Positions 1 through 7,086 of a stretch of 64,000 nucleotides of DNA are shown in pieces (within the stretch, counting starts at the first letter, position 1; each line of letters begins with the position of its first letter). The translations under genes were made by a program, and so were the position numbers. The notes beneath the pieces are model-generated. The model had not been told where the DNA came from. It saw only the letters and a list, made by a program, of their open reading frames with translations, and did no database searches. The stretch comes from Planococcus shixiaomingii (GTDB taxonomy: Bacteria > Bacillota > Bacilli > Bacillales_A > Planococcaceae), in NCBI RefSeq assembly GCF_030413615.1, contig NZ_CP129236.1:2464001-2528000 (forward strand), in the 5' to 3' direction.

Positions 1-220
1 ATTCTTGAAACTCGCTCAAAAACTCACTGTGCTCTTTGCCGAACATCGAACAAAACAAAACATGAAATTCGTAATTTTGTCTTTTCAGCTTTTCAATTTC
101 CACCGGGTCAGTAGTGGCATAGATCCCTTTCTTGTCTTTATCTAAGGATGCATACCACTCTTCAGTCATTTTTTCATTTCTTTCGCATAAAAAAACATGT
201 AACTCTTCATCTTTAAGCAT
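1..220 (-). CDS. RsbR-like/STAS regulator N-terminus, cut by window edge
   Basis: The reading frame starts at an ATG at 220 on the minus strand behind a good ribosome binding site (AAGGAG, seven bases before the start) and stays open for 73 codons to base 1, so the C-terminus lies outside the window. The visible protein begins MLKDEELHVFLCERN and contains the string ATTDPVEIEKLKRQNYEFH. From memory this resembles the N-terminal sensor domain of RsbR-type co-antagonists of the sigma-B stressosome, which carry a C-terminal STAS domain. That STAS domain would be in the missing part, so the call rests on N-terminal resemblance only. It is divergent from the LysM gene at 507. Confidence 0.5.
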   Translation of the reverse strand, partial: MLKDEELHVFLCERNEKMTEEWYASLDKDKKGIYATTDPVEIEKLKRQNYEFHVLFCSMFGKEHSEFLSEFQE

Positions 221-506
221 GTATTTTCTCCTTCATTTAAAACTAGCTTTTTCCAAGCCACTCTTATGGCCCCTGGCAGTTGTTAAATTAAATCACATAG
301 AGCCAATAATTTAACCATAACTTAAATAATATAGTATTTTTAGCGTTATTGCATCTTTTTTGTAGATAGCTACCGAGACTCTTATATACTAAAGAGATAT
401 TTTCCGTATTTACAGGATAAAATGACTATTTAATTAGTACTAAAGATGTTATATGATAATTTTATATTGGTAAGAAAAATACAAATTTAAAGGAGATTTT
501 AACAGT
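221..506. other. AT-rich divergent intergenic region
   Basis: This gap separates two divergently transcribed genes and should hold both promoters. It is very AT-rich with several TATA-like hexamers (for example TATACT at 385-390), but I could not pair any with a convincing -35 at the right spacing, and I see no clear sigma-B type promoter. Confidence 0.4.
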
Positions 507-1370
507 ATGTTTTCTAAAAAAGCAGTTGTTGCTACACTTCTCGCTACTTCTTTAGCTTTTACAGGCAGTGTAACTTCCATCCAGCCAGCTCCAGTTTCTG
601 CAGCGGCCCAGACCGTCAATTACCAGAAAGAATTAAATACGTTCGCCGCTCATTACGCTAAAATTTTCCGTACTTTGGAAGAATACAACGCCAAAATGGA
701 AAAAGCAAAAACAGAAAAAGAAGCTATGAAAATTTATGATCAATATTTTGAGTATCTGGATAAAGCGTTGGACAACACAGCTCCAGTCGAAAAACTAAAT
801 AAAGAAATCCAAAAGATGGATGAAAATATTTACAACAGCTTAGTTGAAATCTATAATTACGAACTTGATTTTGTTTACTACCAAATGGGTGAATTATCAG
901 ACGCCGAGTTAGCGGAGTCTCTTGAATATATGCTGGACTATGTCGATGCCCAAGACGCTTTGTTCAAGAAAGCGGCAGCTTCCTACAAAACAAAGTACAA
1001 AGTCACATACAGCAAAGACATGTTGTATTTGCTTGATCAAGAAGCGGATGTAAAACAGCCGCAGCCGCAACCTCAAACAAACACGTATAAAGTCAAAAAA
1101 GGCGATACCCTCTACAGCATTGCGAAAAAGAACAAAACCACTGTTAAAAAATTAAAAGAGCTAAACAAACTAAAGAGCGACACTATTAAAGTCGGCCAAG
1201 TGCTCAAACTGTCTAACGCAGTCAGCGTTTCGACTCATACGGTGAAAAAAGGCGATACGCTTTACAGCATCGCTAAAAAAGCAGGAACCACTGTATCCCA
1301 GTTGAAAAAAATCAACAACTTGAAGAGCGACCGCATTTACGTTGGCCAGAAGTTGAAATTGAAAAAATAA
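507..1370 (+). CDS. Secreted protein with two LysM domains
   Basis: A 287-residue protein that starts at an ATG behind AAGGAG. Residues 1 to about 33 form a typical signal peptide: lysines, a hydrophobic stretch, then a VSAAAQ-type cleavage region. Residues about 35-180 are charged and helical, with no family I recognise. The C-terminus holds two LysM repeats (about 193-237 and 243-287), each opening with VKKGDTLYSIAKK and ending in VGQ-LKL, joined after a PQPQPQ linker. LysM domains bind peptidoglycan glycan strands, so this is an exported cell-wall-associated protein. No lytic or catalytic domain is visible, so it may be a structural or regulatory wall protein rather than a hydrolase. A strong terminator follows directly. 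Confidence 0.85.
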   Translation: MFSKKAVVATLLATSLAFTGSVTSIQPAPVSAAAQTVNYQKELNTFAAHYAKIFRTLEEYNAKMEKAKTEKEAMKIYDQYFEYLDKALDNTAPVEKLNKEIQKMDENIYNSLVEIYNYELDFVYYQMGELSDAELAESLEYMLDYVDAQDALFKKAAASYKTKYKVTYSKDMLYLLDQEADVKQPQPQPQTNTYKVKKGDTLYSIAKKNKTTVKKLKELNKLKSDTIKVGQVLKLSNAVSVSTHTVKKGDTLYSIAKKAGTTVSQLKKINNLKSDRIYVGQKLKLKK

Positions 1371-1383
1371 TAGCTTGATAAAA

Positions 1384-1419
1384 AACCGTTAACGCTTTGG
1401 CTTTAGCGGTTTTTCTTTT
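1384..1419 (+). terminator. Intrinsic terminator of the LysM gene
   Basis: A 12-pair stem with one mismatch (1384-1395 with 1400-1411), a TTTG loop and a following T-rich run. It lies 13 bases after the LysM stop codon. Confidence 0.85.
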
Positions 1420-1704
1420 GTCCTCTACCATTTATTGATAGAAGAAATCGTTATATAGAATCCTAAAACAGCTTCGTGAAAATATCAAAGCCAGTCCGGC
1501 TGTTATCTTTTCTCTACTTTCTCGTTCACTTAAGCCCCGGAGTTCATCAATTACTAGTTCATGAGCCTACTACTTCACCAGTGACTTTTTCTCTAGGTTA
1601 GCAGTCTTACTTCCCAATATTTTTTGTTTTTGCAGTTTAATAAAAATGGCAATTAATTCTAACTATTCATTCTATTCCCTTGTTATTATGGTATTTTATT
1701 TATA
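1420..1704. other. Gene-free AT-rich spacer
   Basis: I see no convincing coding frame here on either strand. Around 1679-1706 there are possible -35 (TTGTTA) and -10 (TATAGG) hexamers, with a short 15-base spacer, just ahead of the structured segment that starts at 1705. Confidence 0.4.
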
Positions 1705-1877
1705 GGCACATTACGATTTGCAACGCGGTTCCTCCCGTTGTGGATTGTCTTGGATACTGACTCTCCCCCTTAAGCCAGGAATGTGCCATCTTTTTACTAT
1801 AGTTTGCATAGTAACACTTAAAAGCATGGTTTCACTGTCTAGAAAAGCCGCAAGAGCTCAAGCTCTAGCGGTTTTTC
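1705..1877 (+). ncRNA. Candidate structured small RNA with orphan terminator
   Basis: An orphan intrinsic terminator lies at 1845-1877: stem CCGC-AGAGC with GCTCT-GCGG, one A/A mismatch, then TTTTT. No credible gene lies between it and the previous terminator at 1384, so a short non-coding transcript is implied. Upstream, 1705-1712 and 1780-1787 form an 8-pair helix (GGCACATT with AATGTGCC) that encloses a second hairpin, 1721-1725 with 1736-1740. The loop of that hairpin contains CCTCC, and a second unpaired tract reads CTCTCCCCCT at about 1761-1770. Such C-rich single-stranded motifs are typical of Firmicute small RNAs that pair with ribosome binding sites. The structure is seen; the regulatory role is inference. 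It could instead be the leader of the small membrane gene at 1965. Confidence 0.35.
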
Positions 1878-1964
1878 TAATTCTCCTTATAATTTTTATG
1901 CACCTATTGAATAACAGCGATCTTACTGATACGATTTACATAGTAACTTCTAGGAGGAATTACC

Positions 1965-2261
1965 CTGAACAAAGCACTCAGCTTTCTACTGACTTTCGCT
2001 GTCCTATTAGGACTAAATTTTATTGCCGCTTATTTTTTTCAAGTAAACATCATCGATATCGCCTTTCCTGTCGGCATCTTGGGAATCATCGTAACTTCTC
2101 CTAACAACCCTATGACGGATCTTTTCAATAGTCAGACTTATATGCCCGTTGAAGGAGAACGCTATTCGAAGTTTGGGCAAATGCCGATCTTCGCTTCAAT
2201 TGCGTATACCTTTTTTGGCGCAGCTCTCGTTTTCTTTGTGTACAAGGACTATTTCATTTAA
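1965..2261 (+). CDS. Small membrane protein with apparent CTG start
   Basis: A 98-residue frame that begins (as M/L)NKALSFLLTFAVLLGLN and ends VFFVYKDYFI. A perfect AGGAGG (1952-1957) sits seven bases before an in-frame CTG at 1965. Reading upstream from 1965 there is a stop at 1944 and no ATG, GTG or TTG, and the next in-frame ordinary start (TTG, 2079) would delete the first membrane helix and has no ribosome binding site. Residues about 4-26 and 72-93 look like membrane helices. From memory, similar short membrane proteins of unknown role occur in Bacillaceae. Either CTG is used as a start or an ancestral ATG has mutated. Confidence 0.65.
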   Translation: MNKALSFLLTFAVLLGLNFIAAYFFQVNIIDIAFPVGILGIIVTSPNNPMTDLFNSQTYMPVEGERYSKFGQMPIFASIAYTFFGAALVFFVYKDYFI

Positions 2262-2321
2262 GTCTCTTAACATTAAACATCAGTAATAGATTACGATAGG
2301 TTTCAGGCAGGAGATGAACAA

Positions 2322-2492
2322 ATGGAGAAAAAGAACACGAATAAAAAGAAAAATGATAATTCATTTAGAGAGTGTATGGCGGATTTTAGTTTTACGTTGG
2401 TTTTCGAGTTGATTTTTAATATAGTTTGGAATGTTATTTTATTTGTACCGCGGGTAATTATACGGTTCCTAAGTAACTTGTTTAATTGGTAG
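2322..2492 (+). CDS. Short hydrophobic protein, 56 residues
   Basis: An ATG at 2322 follows a CAGGAG ribosome binding site and opens a 56-residue frame. The first 13 residues are nearly all Lys, Asn and Asp (MEKKNTNKKKNDN), followed by a hydrophobic, aromatic segment ending in FLSNLFNW. This lysine-rich head with one hydrophobic helix is common among unannotated short Firmicute proteins. It lies 60 bases after the 1965 gene and about 70 before the next small membrane gene, so the three could be co-transcribed. Function unknown. Confidence 0.6.
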   Translation: MEKKNTNKKKNDNSFRECMADFSFTLVFELIFNIVWNVILFVPRVIIRFLSNLFNW

Positions 2493-2561
2493 ATTTATTT
2501 CTAAGAGGTTGTTTTGCTTTGAGTGACTGTTTTCTAATAGCAGGGAAAAGGCGGATTTATC

Positions 2562-2852
2562 ATGGACTTATTTTTTAGCCAGTTTGACGTGATCCTTTAT
2601 TTTTTATTGCTTTGGTATGGACCATGGATTTTACTTTTGCTCTCCTTTTTTTATTTTGTGCGAGCCTGGTTAAAATTATCGACAAAGTTGTTAATCATCA
2701 GTTTTCTGCTTTTTCTACCAGATTTATTGATTTTAATGTTTGTAGAAATAGAACCGGTTCTCTATTTTTTCTTTGCCTTTCCTGCCAGTCAAGTTCTATT
2801 ATATTTTGATATTAGGAGAGAGCTACGTAAGAAAGTTAATTCTTACACCTAA
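2562..2852 (+). CDS. Small multi-pass membrane protein, paralogue A
   Basis: A 96-residue, very hydrophobic protein with about three membrane helices and a basic C-terminus (RRELRKK). The sequence core WYGPWILLLLS and STKLLIISFLLFLPDLL recurs nearly unchanged in the protein at 3306-3584, so the two are paralogues. The start ATG follows a modest AGGCGG. The terminator hairpin at 2880-2903 lies 28 bases beyond the stop, inside a duplicated piece of the glnA 3' end. I do not recognise the family. Confidence 0.65.
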   Translation: MDLFFSQFDVILYFLLLWYGPWILLLLSFFYFVRAWLKLSTKLLIISFLLFLPDLLILMFVEIEPVLYFFFAFPASQVLLYFDIRRELRKKVNSYT

Positions 2853-2873
2853 AAAAATAATTTTTTATTTAAT

Positions 2874-2962
2874 AAAAAACCGTTGGAGCCTAAGCCCCAA
2901 CGGTTTTCCTGTTTCTTAATACAATTTCAAATACTGCTCGCGTTCCCACGGATGTACGTTGA
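2874..2962 (-). pseudogene. Duplicated 3' end and terminator of glnA
   Basis: These 89 bases match 5159-5247 without gaps and with six differences that I can count. The matched segment comprises the glnA terminator hairpin, the stop codon (here 2916-2918 on the minus strand) and the last 15 codons of glutamine synthetase, breaking off at 2962. The hairpin is still able to pair on both strands: 2880-2889 with 2894-2903, with G-U wobbles where the two copies differ. It can end transcription from the gene at 2562. It is a true remnant of glnA and not an independent gene. Confidence 0.9.
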
Positions 2963-3305
2963 TAGAGCTTTTCTACTTACTGTTGTATCTATAAATTATT
3001 TATAAAACACTTGGTATAAACATAATCGTGATTCATTAAATACTTGATTAAAATTATTAAATTTAGAATTCGGTAATTGACCAAATAGAGTTTCTAGATA
3101 AAATAAGTTCCTTCTATAAATAAGTAACGCTCTACTTGTTATTATCTTTAAAAGAAAACCGTATTCTAAATATCAGGTCTATTAACGAAAATTTATTATA
3201 TTTCTTTTCCATTCTATACTTTACACTTGGATAAAGTATGGAAATTTAAGCAATTGATGAAACGGATTATGACTGGCTTTTTCTTATCGAAAAGGAGGAA
3301 AACTT
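2963..3305. other. AT-rich gap with no gene
   Basis: I see no coding frame on either strand between the glnA remnant and the second small membrane gene. Only the strong AAGGAGG ribosome binding site of that gene (about 3292-3298) stands out. Confidence 0.5.
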
Positions 3306-3584
3306 TTGAATTTTTTTGATAGCTTTTCTATCATTATGTATTTTTTAATTATTGGCTATGGACCATGGATACTGCTATTACTTTCTGTAATTTTTCTCCT
3401 CCGTGCCTGGTTGAATGACTCAACAAAGTTTTTATTTATAAGTTTTTTACTGTTCCTTCCCGATTTACTTGCGCTGATCTTCATTCATGAGCTTGAGCCT
3501 ATTCTTTATATTTTTCTTCTTATACCGGTCATTCAACTATTCCTTTACCTATATATTAAAAGGGAGCAAAGGAGTGACATTTGA
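3306..3584 (+). CDS. Small multi-pass membrane protein, paralogue B
   Basis: A 92-residue membrane protein that starts at TTG, seven bases after a perfect AAGGAGG. It shares the GYGPWILLLLS and STKFLFISFLLFLPDLLALI segments and the overall plan of the protein at 2562-2852; by eye the two are a little over half identical. Three hydrophobic segments end in a basic tail (KREQRSDI). One copy lies outside and one inside the segment bounded by the two glnA 3' ends, which suggests a past tandem duplication. Function unknown. Confidence 0.7.
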   Translation: MNFFDSFSIIMYFLIIGYGPWILLLLSVIFLLRAWLNDSTKFLFISFLLFLPDLLALIFIHELEPILYIFLLIPVIQLFLYLYIKREQRSDI

Positions 3585-3689
3585 TTCTTGCAATGAAGAA
3601 ATACTCTGCAGCATAGTAAGCTAAATTTATTATGCAATCATTGTCTATTACAGAGAAAAAAGAAATTGAAGCATTAATCTCTGGTGCCG

Positions 3690-3925
3690 TCACTTTAGTC
3701 CGGATTACTTTCTTTGCCCCTTTTTAGGGTGTCTCGAATGTCTTGATACTTGCTTGCAGGGTGATTATCCTATACCCATATTCTGAGCCAGCTGTTCATC
3801 AGTGAGGCCGTCTCTAGCCCATCCTTCTAACTTCAACAATCCCTCTTTAGTCAACCATTCTTCATACTTCCCTTTAGCGCTATCTCTCTATCACCTACTC
3901 TAGCGCTTTTCGCTTTTTTAGACAT
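3690..3925 (-). pseudogene. Decayed phage terminase small subunit-like gene
   Basis: On the minus strand an ATG at 3925 opens MSKKAKSAR, then after a frame change SAKGKYEEWLTKEGLLKLEG, WARDGLTDEQLAQNMGIG and a stop. After a further frame change comes KYQDIRDTLKRGKESNPD. The order of these pieces matches, from memory, the N-terminal helix-turn-helix region of phage small terminase-like proteins (KYxxWLTxEGLLxLxGWARDGLTDEQIAxNMGI, later ALKRGKE). At least two frameshifts and several stops make it non-functional. It lies within the segment bounded by the two glnA 3' ends and hints that a phage once occupied the site. No other phage gene is visible. Confidence 0.55.
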
Positions 3926-3927
3926 AA

Positions 3928-3953
3928 AAAAACGCCTCCGTAGAGACGCTTTT
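3928..3953 (-). terminator. Terminator of the gene at 4002
   Basis: An 11-pair stem including two G-U pairs on the minus strand (3928-3938 with 3943-3953), closed by a four-base loop and followed by a T run on that strand. It lies about 50 bases after the stop of the 4002-4352 gene. Confidence 0.75.
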
Positions 3954-4001
3954 TAAGTATATTCAGCTTTAATAATATAAATCATAAGTCCAGAATTTTT
4001 G

Positions 4002-4352
4002 TTAAAACTCCGGCAAGCCCACATCTAATACTACTTTATTTATTATCTGTTGAATTTCTTGTACATGGATTTTCCCACTAGAAACTAATTCTAATAATTC
4101 CGTTTCATGAAGTGATGTTATGCGCTCATTTAATCTTGCTTTGCTAATGGTAGCCCCTTCATCCGACAGTGTGGTGTGTTCAGTATATTCTTTTAAAATC
4201 CAAGAATCTTCTAAGATACTTATCTCTCTGACATCTTCTTCGAAATTAAGTACGCCATCAATATCTTTATGCTTTAATATGAAATAGGATACCATCACGT
4301 TATCTGGCTGCGCTTTTTCTCTCACTAAAGATAAAGCTGTTTTAATCTCCAA
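4002..4352 (-). CDS. Hypothetical protein, 116 residues
   Basis: An acidic soluble protein without signal peptide or membrane segment. The start is a TTG at 4352 preceded by GAGGTG at six bases. It has alternating charged and hydrophobic stretches (for example LNFEEDVREISILEDSWILKE) and a helical C-terminus (IQQIINKVVLDVG). I do not recognise the family. It is transcribed away from the acetyltransferase at 4501, with its own terminator, in an AT-rich accessory stretch. Confidence 0.6.
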   Translation of the reverse strand: MEIKTALSLVREKAQPDNVMVSYFILKHKDIDGVLNFEEDVREISILEDSWILKEYTEHTTLSDEGATISKARLNERITSLHETELLELVSSGKIHVQEIQQIINKVVLDVGLPEF

Positions 4353-4500
4353 TTCTACACCTCATTTTTTAATATTACTTTATCTATTATGAAGAAAGAA
4401 AGAGTCAATTCCAACTTTATTCTTATATAATTAATGGTGCTATGTTGCTTTAATGTGATTCAGCAGTCTTCTGATAATAAACATACAACGGAGGGGTAAT

Positions 4501-4962
4501 ATGGAAATAAAAACTGCAACGCTAGATGAAATTCCGCAAATTGAGATCTTATACCAAGAGCTTTTTTTAAAAATGTCGATTTTACAACCAAAGTATTTGC
4601 AACCTGCTAAACAAGACTTGTCCTTTATTACGAACTCAATAATTGAAAACGAATCAGATATTTTAATTGCTAAAAAAGAAGGTCAAGTTTTAGGTTTCTT
4701 GCTTATTAAAGAAACAATAACGCCACCATATACATGTCTAATTGAACATAAATATGCCTTCGTTATTGATGTGATTGTCGGAAATCAATACCAAAGCCAA
4801 GGAATCGGTACAGCTTTATTAGTAGACGCAAAAAAGTGGGCAGAAAATCGCAATCTGGATTACTTGGAGTTAAATGTATTACCTGAAAATATTGGTGCGG
4901 TTGCTTTATATGAAAAGCAGGGTTTCAAAGATATGAATCATACAATGCGATTCGAATTATAA
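4501..4962 (+). CDS. GNAT family N-acetyltransferase
   Basis: A 153-residue protein with the GNAT fold signature: the acetyl-CoA binding motif QSQGIGTALLVDAKKWA (about residues 99-115) and the later ALYEKQGF motif (about 135-142). The start ATG follows GGAGGGG. These enzymes transfer an acetyl group from acetyl-CoA to an amine on a small molecule or protein; the substrate cannot be read from the sequence. It is a single gene between the divergent hypothetical gene and the glnA terminator. Confidence 0.85.
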   Translation: MEIKTATLDEIPQIEILYQELFLKMSILQPKYLQPAKQDLSFITNSIIENESDILIAKKEGQVLGFLLIKETITPPYTCLIEHKYAFVIDVIVGNQYQSQGIGTALLVDAKKWAENRNLDYLELNVLPENIGAVALYEKQGFKDMNHTMRFEL

Positions 4963-4983
4963 ACGCTGAACAGGGAACTTATT

Positions 4984-5018
4984 TTGATAAGGAGCTGTTA
5001 ACTAAAGCTCCTTATCAA
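4984..5018 (+). terminator. Perfect 12-bp inverted repeat after the GNAT gene
   Basis: TTGATAAGGAGC (4984-4995) pairs perfectly with 5007-5018 around an 11-base loop, 22 bases after the GNAT stop. There is no good T run, so it may be a weak terminator or a mRNA stabilising hairpin. Confidence 0.5.
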
Positions 5019-5158
5019 TATTCGATGATCCAAATAACTTCCTTCTTTTTTGCTCCGGCTTCTTTAGTTTTTTCAAGAGTTTCAATCTATCTCCCTTTTA
5101 ACTGTTCATCTTATATCGGAAGGCCTAAAGCTACAACCAGCCAATTTTTAGCAAAAAC

Positions 5159-5188
5159 AAAAAACCGTCGGAGCCAAAGCTCCAACGG
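5159..5188 (-). terminator. glnA: Terminator of glnA
   Basis: On the minus strand a 10-pair stem (5165-5174 with 5179-5188, one G-U) with a four-base loop is followed by six T. It lies 12 bases after the glnA stop. A second copy exists at 2874-2903. Confidence 0.9.
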
Positions 5189-5200
5189 TTTTCCTATTTC

Positions 5201-6538
5201 TTAATACAATTTCAAGTACTGCTCGCGTTCCCACGGATGTACATTGACGCGGAACATGTCCCACTCAATTTCTTTTGCTTCGACGAAGTTGTTAAGGATG
5301 TGTTCGCCTAGAGCGGCTTTCATCACTTCATCTTTTTGAAGTTCTTGAAGAGCTGCATAAAGTGTAGGCGGTAGATCTTGGATGCCGACTGCTTCGCGCT
5401 CTTTTCTGTTCATTGCATAGATGTTGCGGTCCACTGCTTTTGGCGGCGTCATTTTGTTGCGGATGCCATCAAGTCCAGCGCTTAGAAGCACTGCCATTGC
5501 CAAGTACGGGTTGGCAGCTGGATCGACTGAACGGATTTCTACGCGTGTTGACAAGCCGCGTGAAGCTGGGATACGGATCAACGGGCTGCGGTTTTGTCCA
5601 GACCAAGCGATGTAGCAAGGCGCTTCGTAGCCAGGCACTAAGCGCTTGTATGAGTTGACGATCGGGTTTGTCACAGCTGTGAAACCTTGAGCGTGCTCTA
5701 AGATTCCAGCTAGGAATTGATACGCTGTTTCGCTCAACTTCAAGTCGCCGTCTTCATCCAAGAATGTGTTTGTGTCGCCATTGAACAAGGACACGTTCAT
5801 GTGCATTCCTGAGCCGCTGACTCCGAATAGCGGTTTAGGCATGAATGTCGCGTGCAAACCGTGTTGGCGCGCTACTGTTTTCACAACCAATTTGAACGTT
5901 TGGATATCATCGCAAGCTTTGATAGCGTCTGCGTATTTGAAATCGATTTCGTGTTGTCCTGGAGCCACTTCGTGGTGGGAAGCTTCAATTTCAAAGCCCA
6001 TTGCTTCCAATTCCAATACGATGTCGCGGCGGCAGTTCTCGCCTAAATCGACTGGCGCAAGGTCAAAATAACCGCCATTGTCGTTAAGATCTAGTGATGG
6101 TTCGCCTTTTTCATCTAGTTTAAAGAGGAAAAATTCCGGCTCTGGCCCTAGGTTGAAGTGCGTAAAGCCTAGTTCTTCCATTTCTTTTAAAACGCGTTTT
6201 AAGTTGTTGCGCGGATCTCCAGCAAACGGCGTGCCGTCTGGGCTGTAGATATCGCAGATTAAACGAGCGACTTTTCCTTTGCCAGTGATCCAAGGGAATA
6301 CAACCCATGTGTCAAGGTCCGGGAATAAGTACATATCGGATTCTTCAATACGGACAAATCCGTCAATTGAAGATCCGTCGAACATCATTTTGTTGTCGAG
6401 TGCTTTGTCCAGTTGAGAAATAGGAATTTCAACGTTTTTGATTATTCCCAGAATGTCAGTAAATTGCAACCGGATAAAGTTTACTTCCTCTTCTTTTACT
6501 AATCGTTTAATGTCTTCTTTCGTATACGTCTTCGCCAT
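5201..6538 (-). CDS. glnA: Glutamine synthetase, type I
   Basis: A 445-residue enzyme of the usual Firmicute length that makes glutamine from glutamate, ammonia and ATP in the cytoplasm. Characteristic segments include [20 protein letters not shown] (about residues 49-68), which contains the arginine used for feedback control in the Bacillus enzyme, [10 protein letters not shown] near 131-140, and the nucleotide- and glutamate-binding region [10 protein letters not shown] and [20 protein letters not shown]. The start ATG follows AGGAG. It is second in a glnR-glnA operon, 45 bases after glnR, and so falls under the GlnR boxes at 7010-7049. In Bacillus the feedback-inhibited enzyme also acts on GlnR and TnrA. 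Its last 15 codons and terminator recur at 2874-2962. Confidence 0.98.
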   Translation of the reverse strand: MAKTYTKEDIKRLVKEEEVNFIRLQFTDILGIIKNVEIPISQLDKALDNKMMFDGSSIDGFVRIEESDMYLFPDLDTWVVFPWITGKGKVARLICDIYSPDGTPFAGDPRNNLKRVLKEMEELGFTHFNLGPEPEFFLFKLDEKGEPSLDLNDNGGYFDLAPVDLGENCRRDIVLELEAMGFEIEASHHEVAPGQHEIDFKYADAIKACDDIQTFKLVVKTVARQHGLHATFMPKPLFGVSGSGMHMNVSLFNGDTNTFLDEDGDLKLSETAYQFLAGILEHAQGFTAVTNPIVNSYKRLVPGYEAPCYIAWSGQNRSPLIRIPASRGLSTRVEIRSVDPAANPYLAMAVLLSAGLDGIRNKMTPPKAVDRNIYAMNRKEREAVGIQDLPPTLYAALQELQKDEVMKAALGEHILNNFVEAKEIEWDMFRVNVHPWEREQYLKLY

Positions 6539-6583
6539 GGTCTCTTCACTCTCCTATGTACATTTTTATGTTAGCCCGTTCTT

Positions 6584-6964
6584 TTAATGAAAGAAACGGG
6601 ATAAATCACTTGATCGGTAGCCGCGGTCGCTGGAGCGAGAATTGATAATTTCTTCCCGCAAAATTTGGCGCAGCTCTGCATCACTTATTGTTTTCGGCAC
6701 TGCTTTTTCTACTTTTGGCTGTACTTTCATGTCAAATATTTTCTTGATGCCGGCGATGTTCAGCCCTTGGTCCAAGTATTCCTTGATTTCCAGAAGAACA
6801 TCCACATCATTTAACGAAAACATGCGCTTGTTGCCTTCTGTGCGGGCTGGGCGAATTAACTCGTGCTCTTCATAATACCGGATTTGGCGCGCTGTCAAGT
6901 CCGTCAGTTGCATTACAATGCTGATAGGCAGCAGCGGCATTGATCGGCGAACGCGATTCGTCAT
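6584..6964 (-). CDS. glnR: MerR-family nitrogen regulator GlnR
   Basis: A 126-residue DNA-binding repressor of nitrogen genes. The N-terminal winged helix contains LLPISIVMQLTDLTARQIRY and the MerR wing pattern RTEGNKRMFS. The helical C-terminus ends in the short basic tail RYRSSDLSRFFH-like region that in Bacillus GlnR mediates autoinhibition. I chose ATG 6964, giving MTNRVRRSMPLLP, because it aligns with the start of B. subtilis GlnR; an in-frame GTG at 6973 is also possible. It is the first gene of the glnRA operon and is probably autoregulated through the boxes just upstream. Confidence 0.95.
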   Translation of the reverse strand: MTNRVRRSMPLLPISIVMQLTDLTARQIRYYEEHELIRPARTEGNKRMFSLNDVDVLLEIKEYLDQGLNIAGIKKIFDMKVQPKVEKAVPKTISDAELRQILREEIINSRSSDRGYRSSDLSRFFH

Positions 6965-6998
6965 TTGTTTCACCCACTTTAATTATTACTGCTCCTTA

Positions 6999-7027
6999 AG
7001 TATAAAACACGTTAGGTTTCTTGTCAA
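6999..7027 (-). promoter_or_regulatory. Sigma-A promoter of glnRA
   Basis: On the minus strand TTGACA (7022-7027) and TATACT (6999-7004) are separated by exactly 17 bases. It lies about 35 bases before the glnR start. Confidence 0.9.
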
Positions 7028-7049
7028 CAAGATGTTACATTTCCTAACA
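7010..7049 (-). promoter_or_regulatory. Tandem GlnR operator sites
   Basis: A perfect match to the GlnR/TnrA box TGTNA-N7-TNACA occurs at 7033-7049 (TGTTA, seven bases, TAACA). A second, degenerate box lies at 7010-7026 (CGTTA, seven bases, TGTCA) and overlaps the -35 hexamer. The two are six bases apart, the same arrangement as the paired operators of B. subtilis glnRA. GlnR bound here would block RNA polymerase. Confidence 0.85.
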
Positions 7050-7050
7050 T

Positions 7051-7086
7051 AAAGAAAATCCCCGCTGTAAAGCAGGGATTTTCTTT
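7051..7086 (-). terminator. Terminator of the PLP enzyme gene
   Basis: A 16-pair stem (7051-7066 with 7071-7086, one position C-A on plus and G-U on minus) with a four-base loop and flanking A/T runs. It overlaps the stop codon at 7085 and insulates the glnR promoter. Confidence 0.9.

Noticed and set aside
1705-1787. A possible tRNA, given the long closing helix and length of 83 bases
   Set aside because: No T-loop TTCRANNC, no D-loop GG and no plausible anticodon arm.
1718-2104. A 128-codon plus-strand frame
   Set aside because: It overlaps the structured segment, the terminator and the start of the better supported 1965 gene. It has no ribosome binding site and odd composition.
3585-5158. 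An intact prophage, integrative element or toxin-antitoxin pair
   Set aside because: No integrase, recombinase, replication or recognisable toxin gene is present; only one decayed phage-like fragment is visible.
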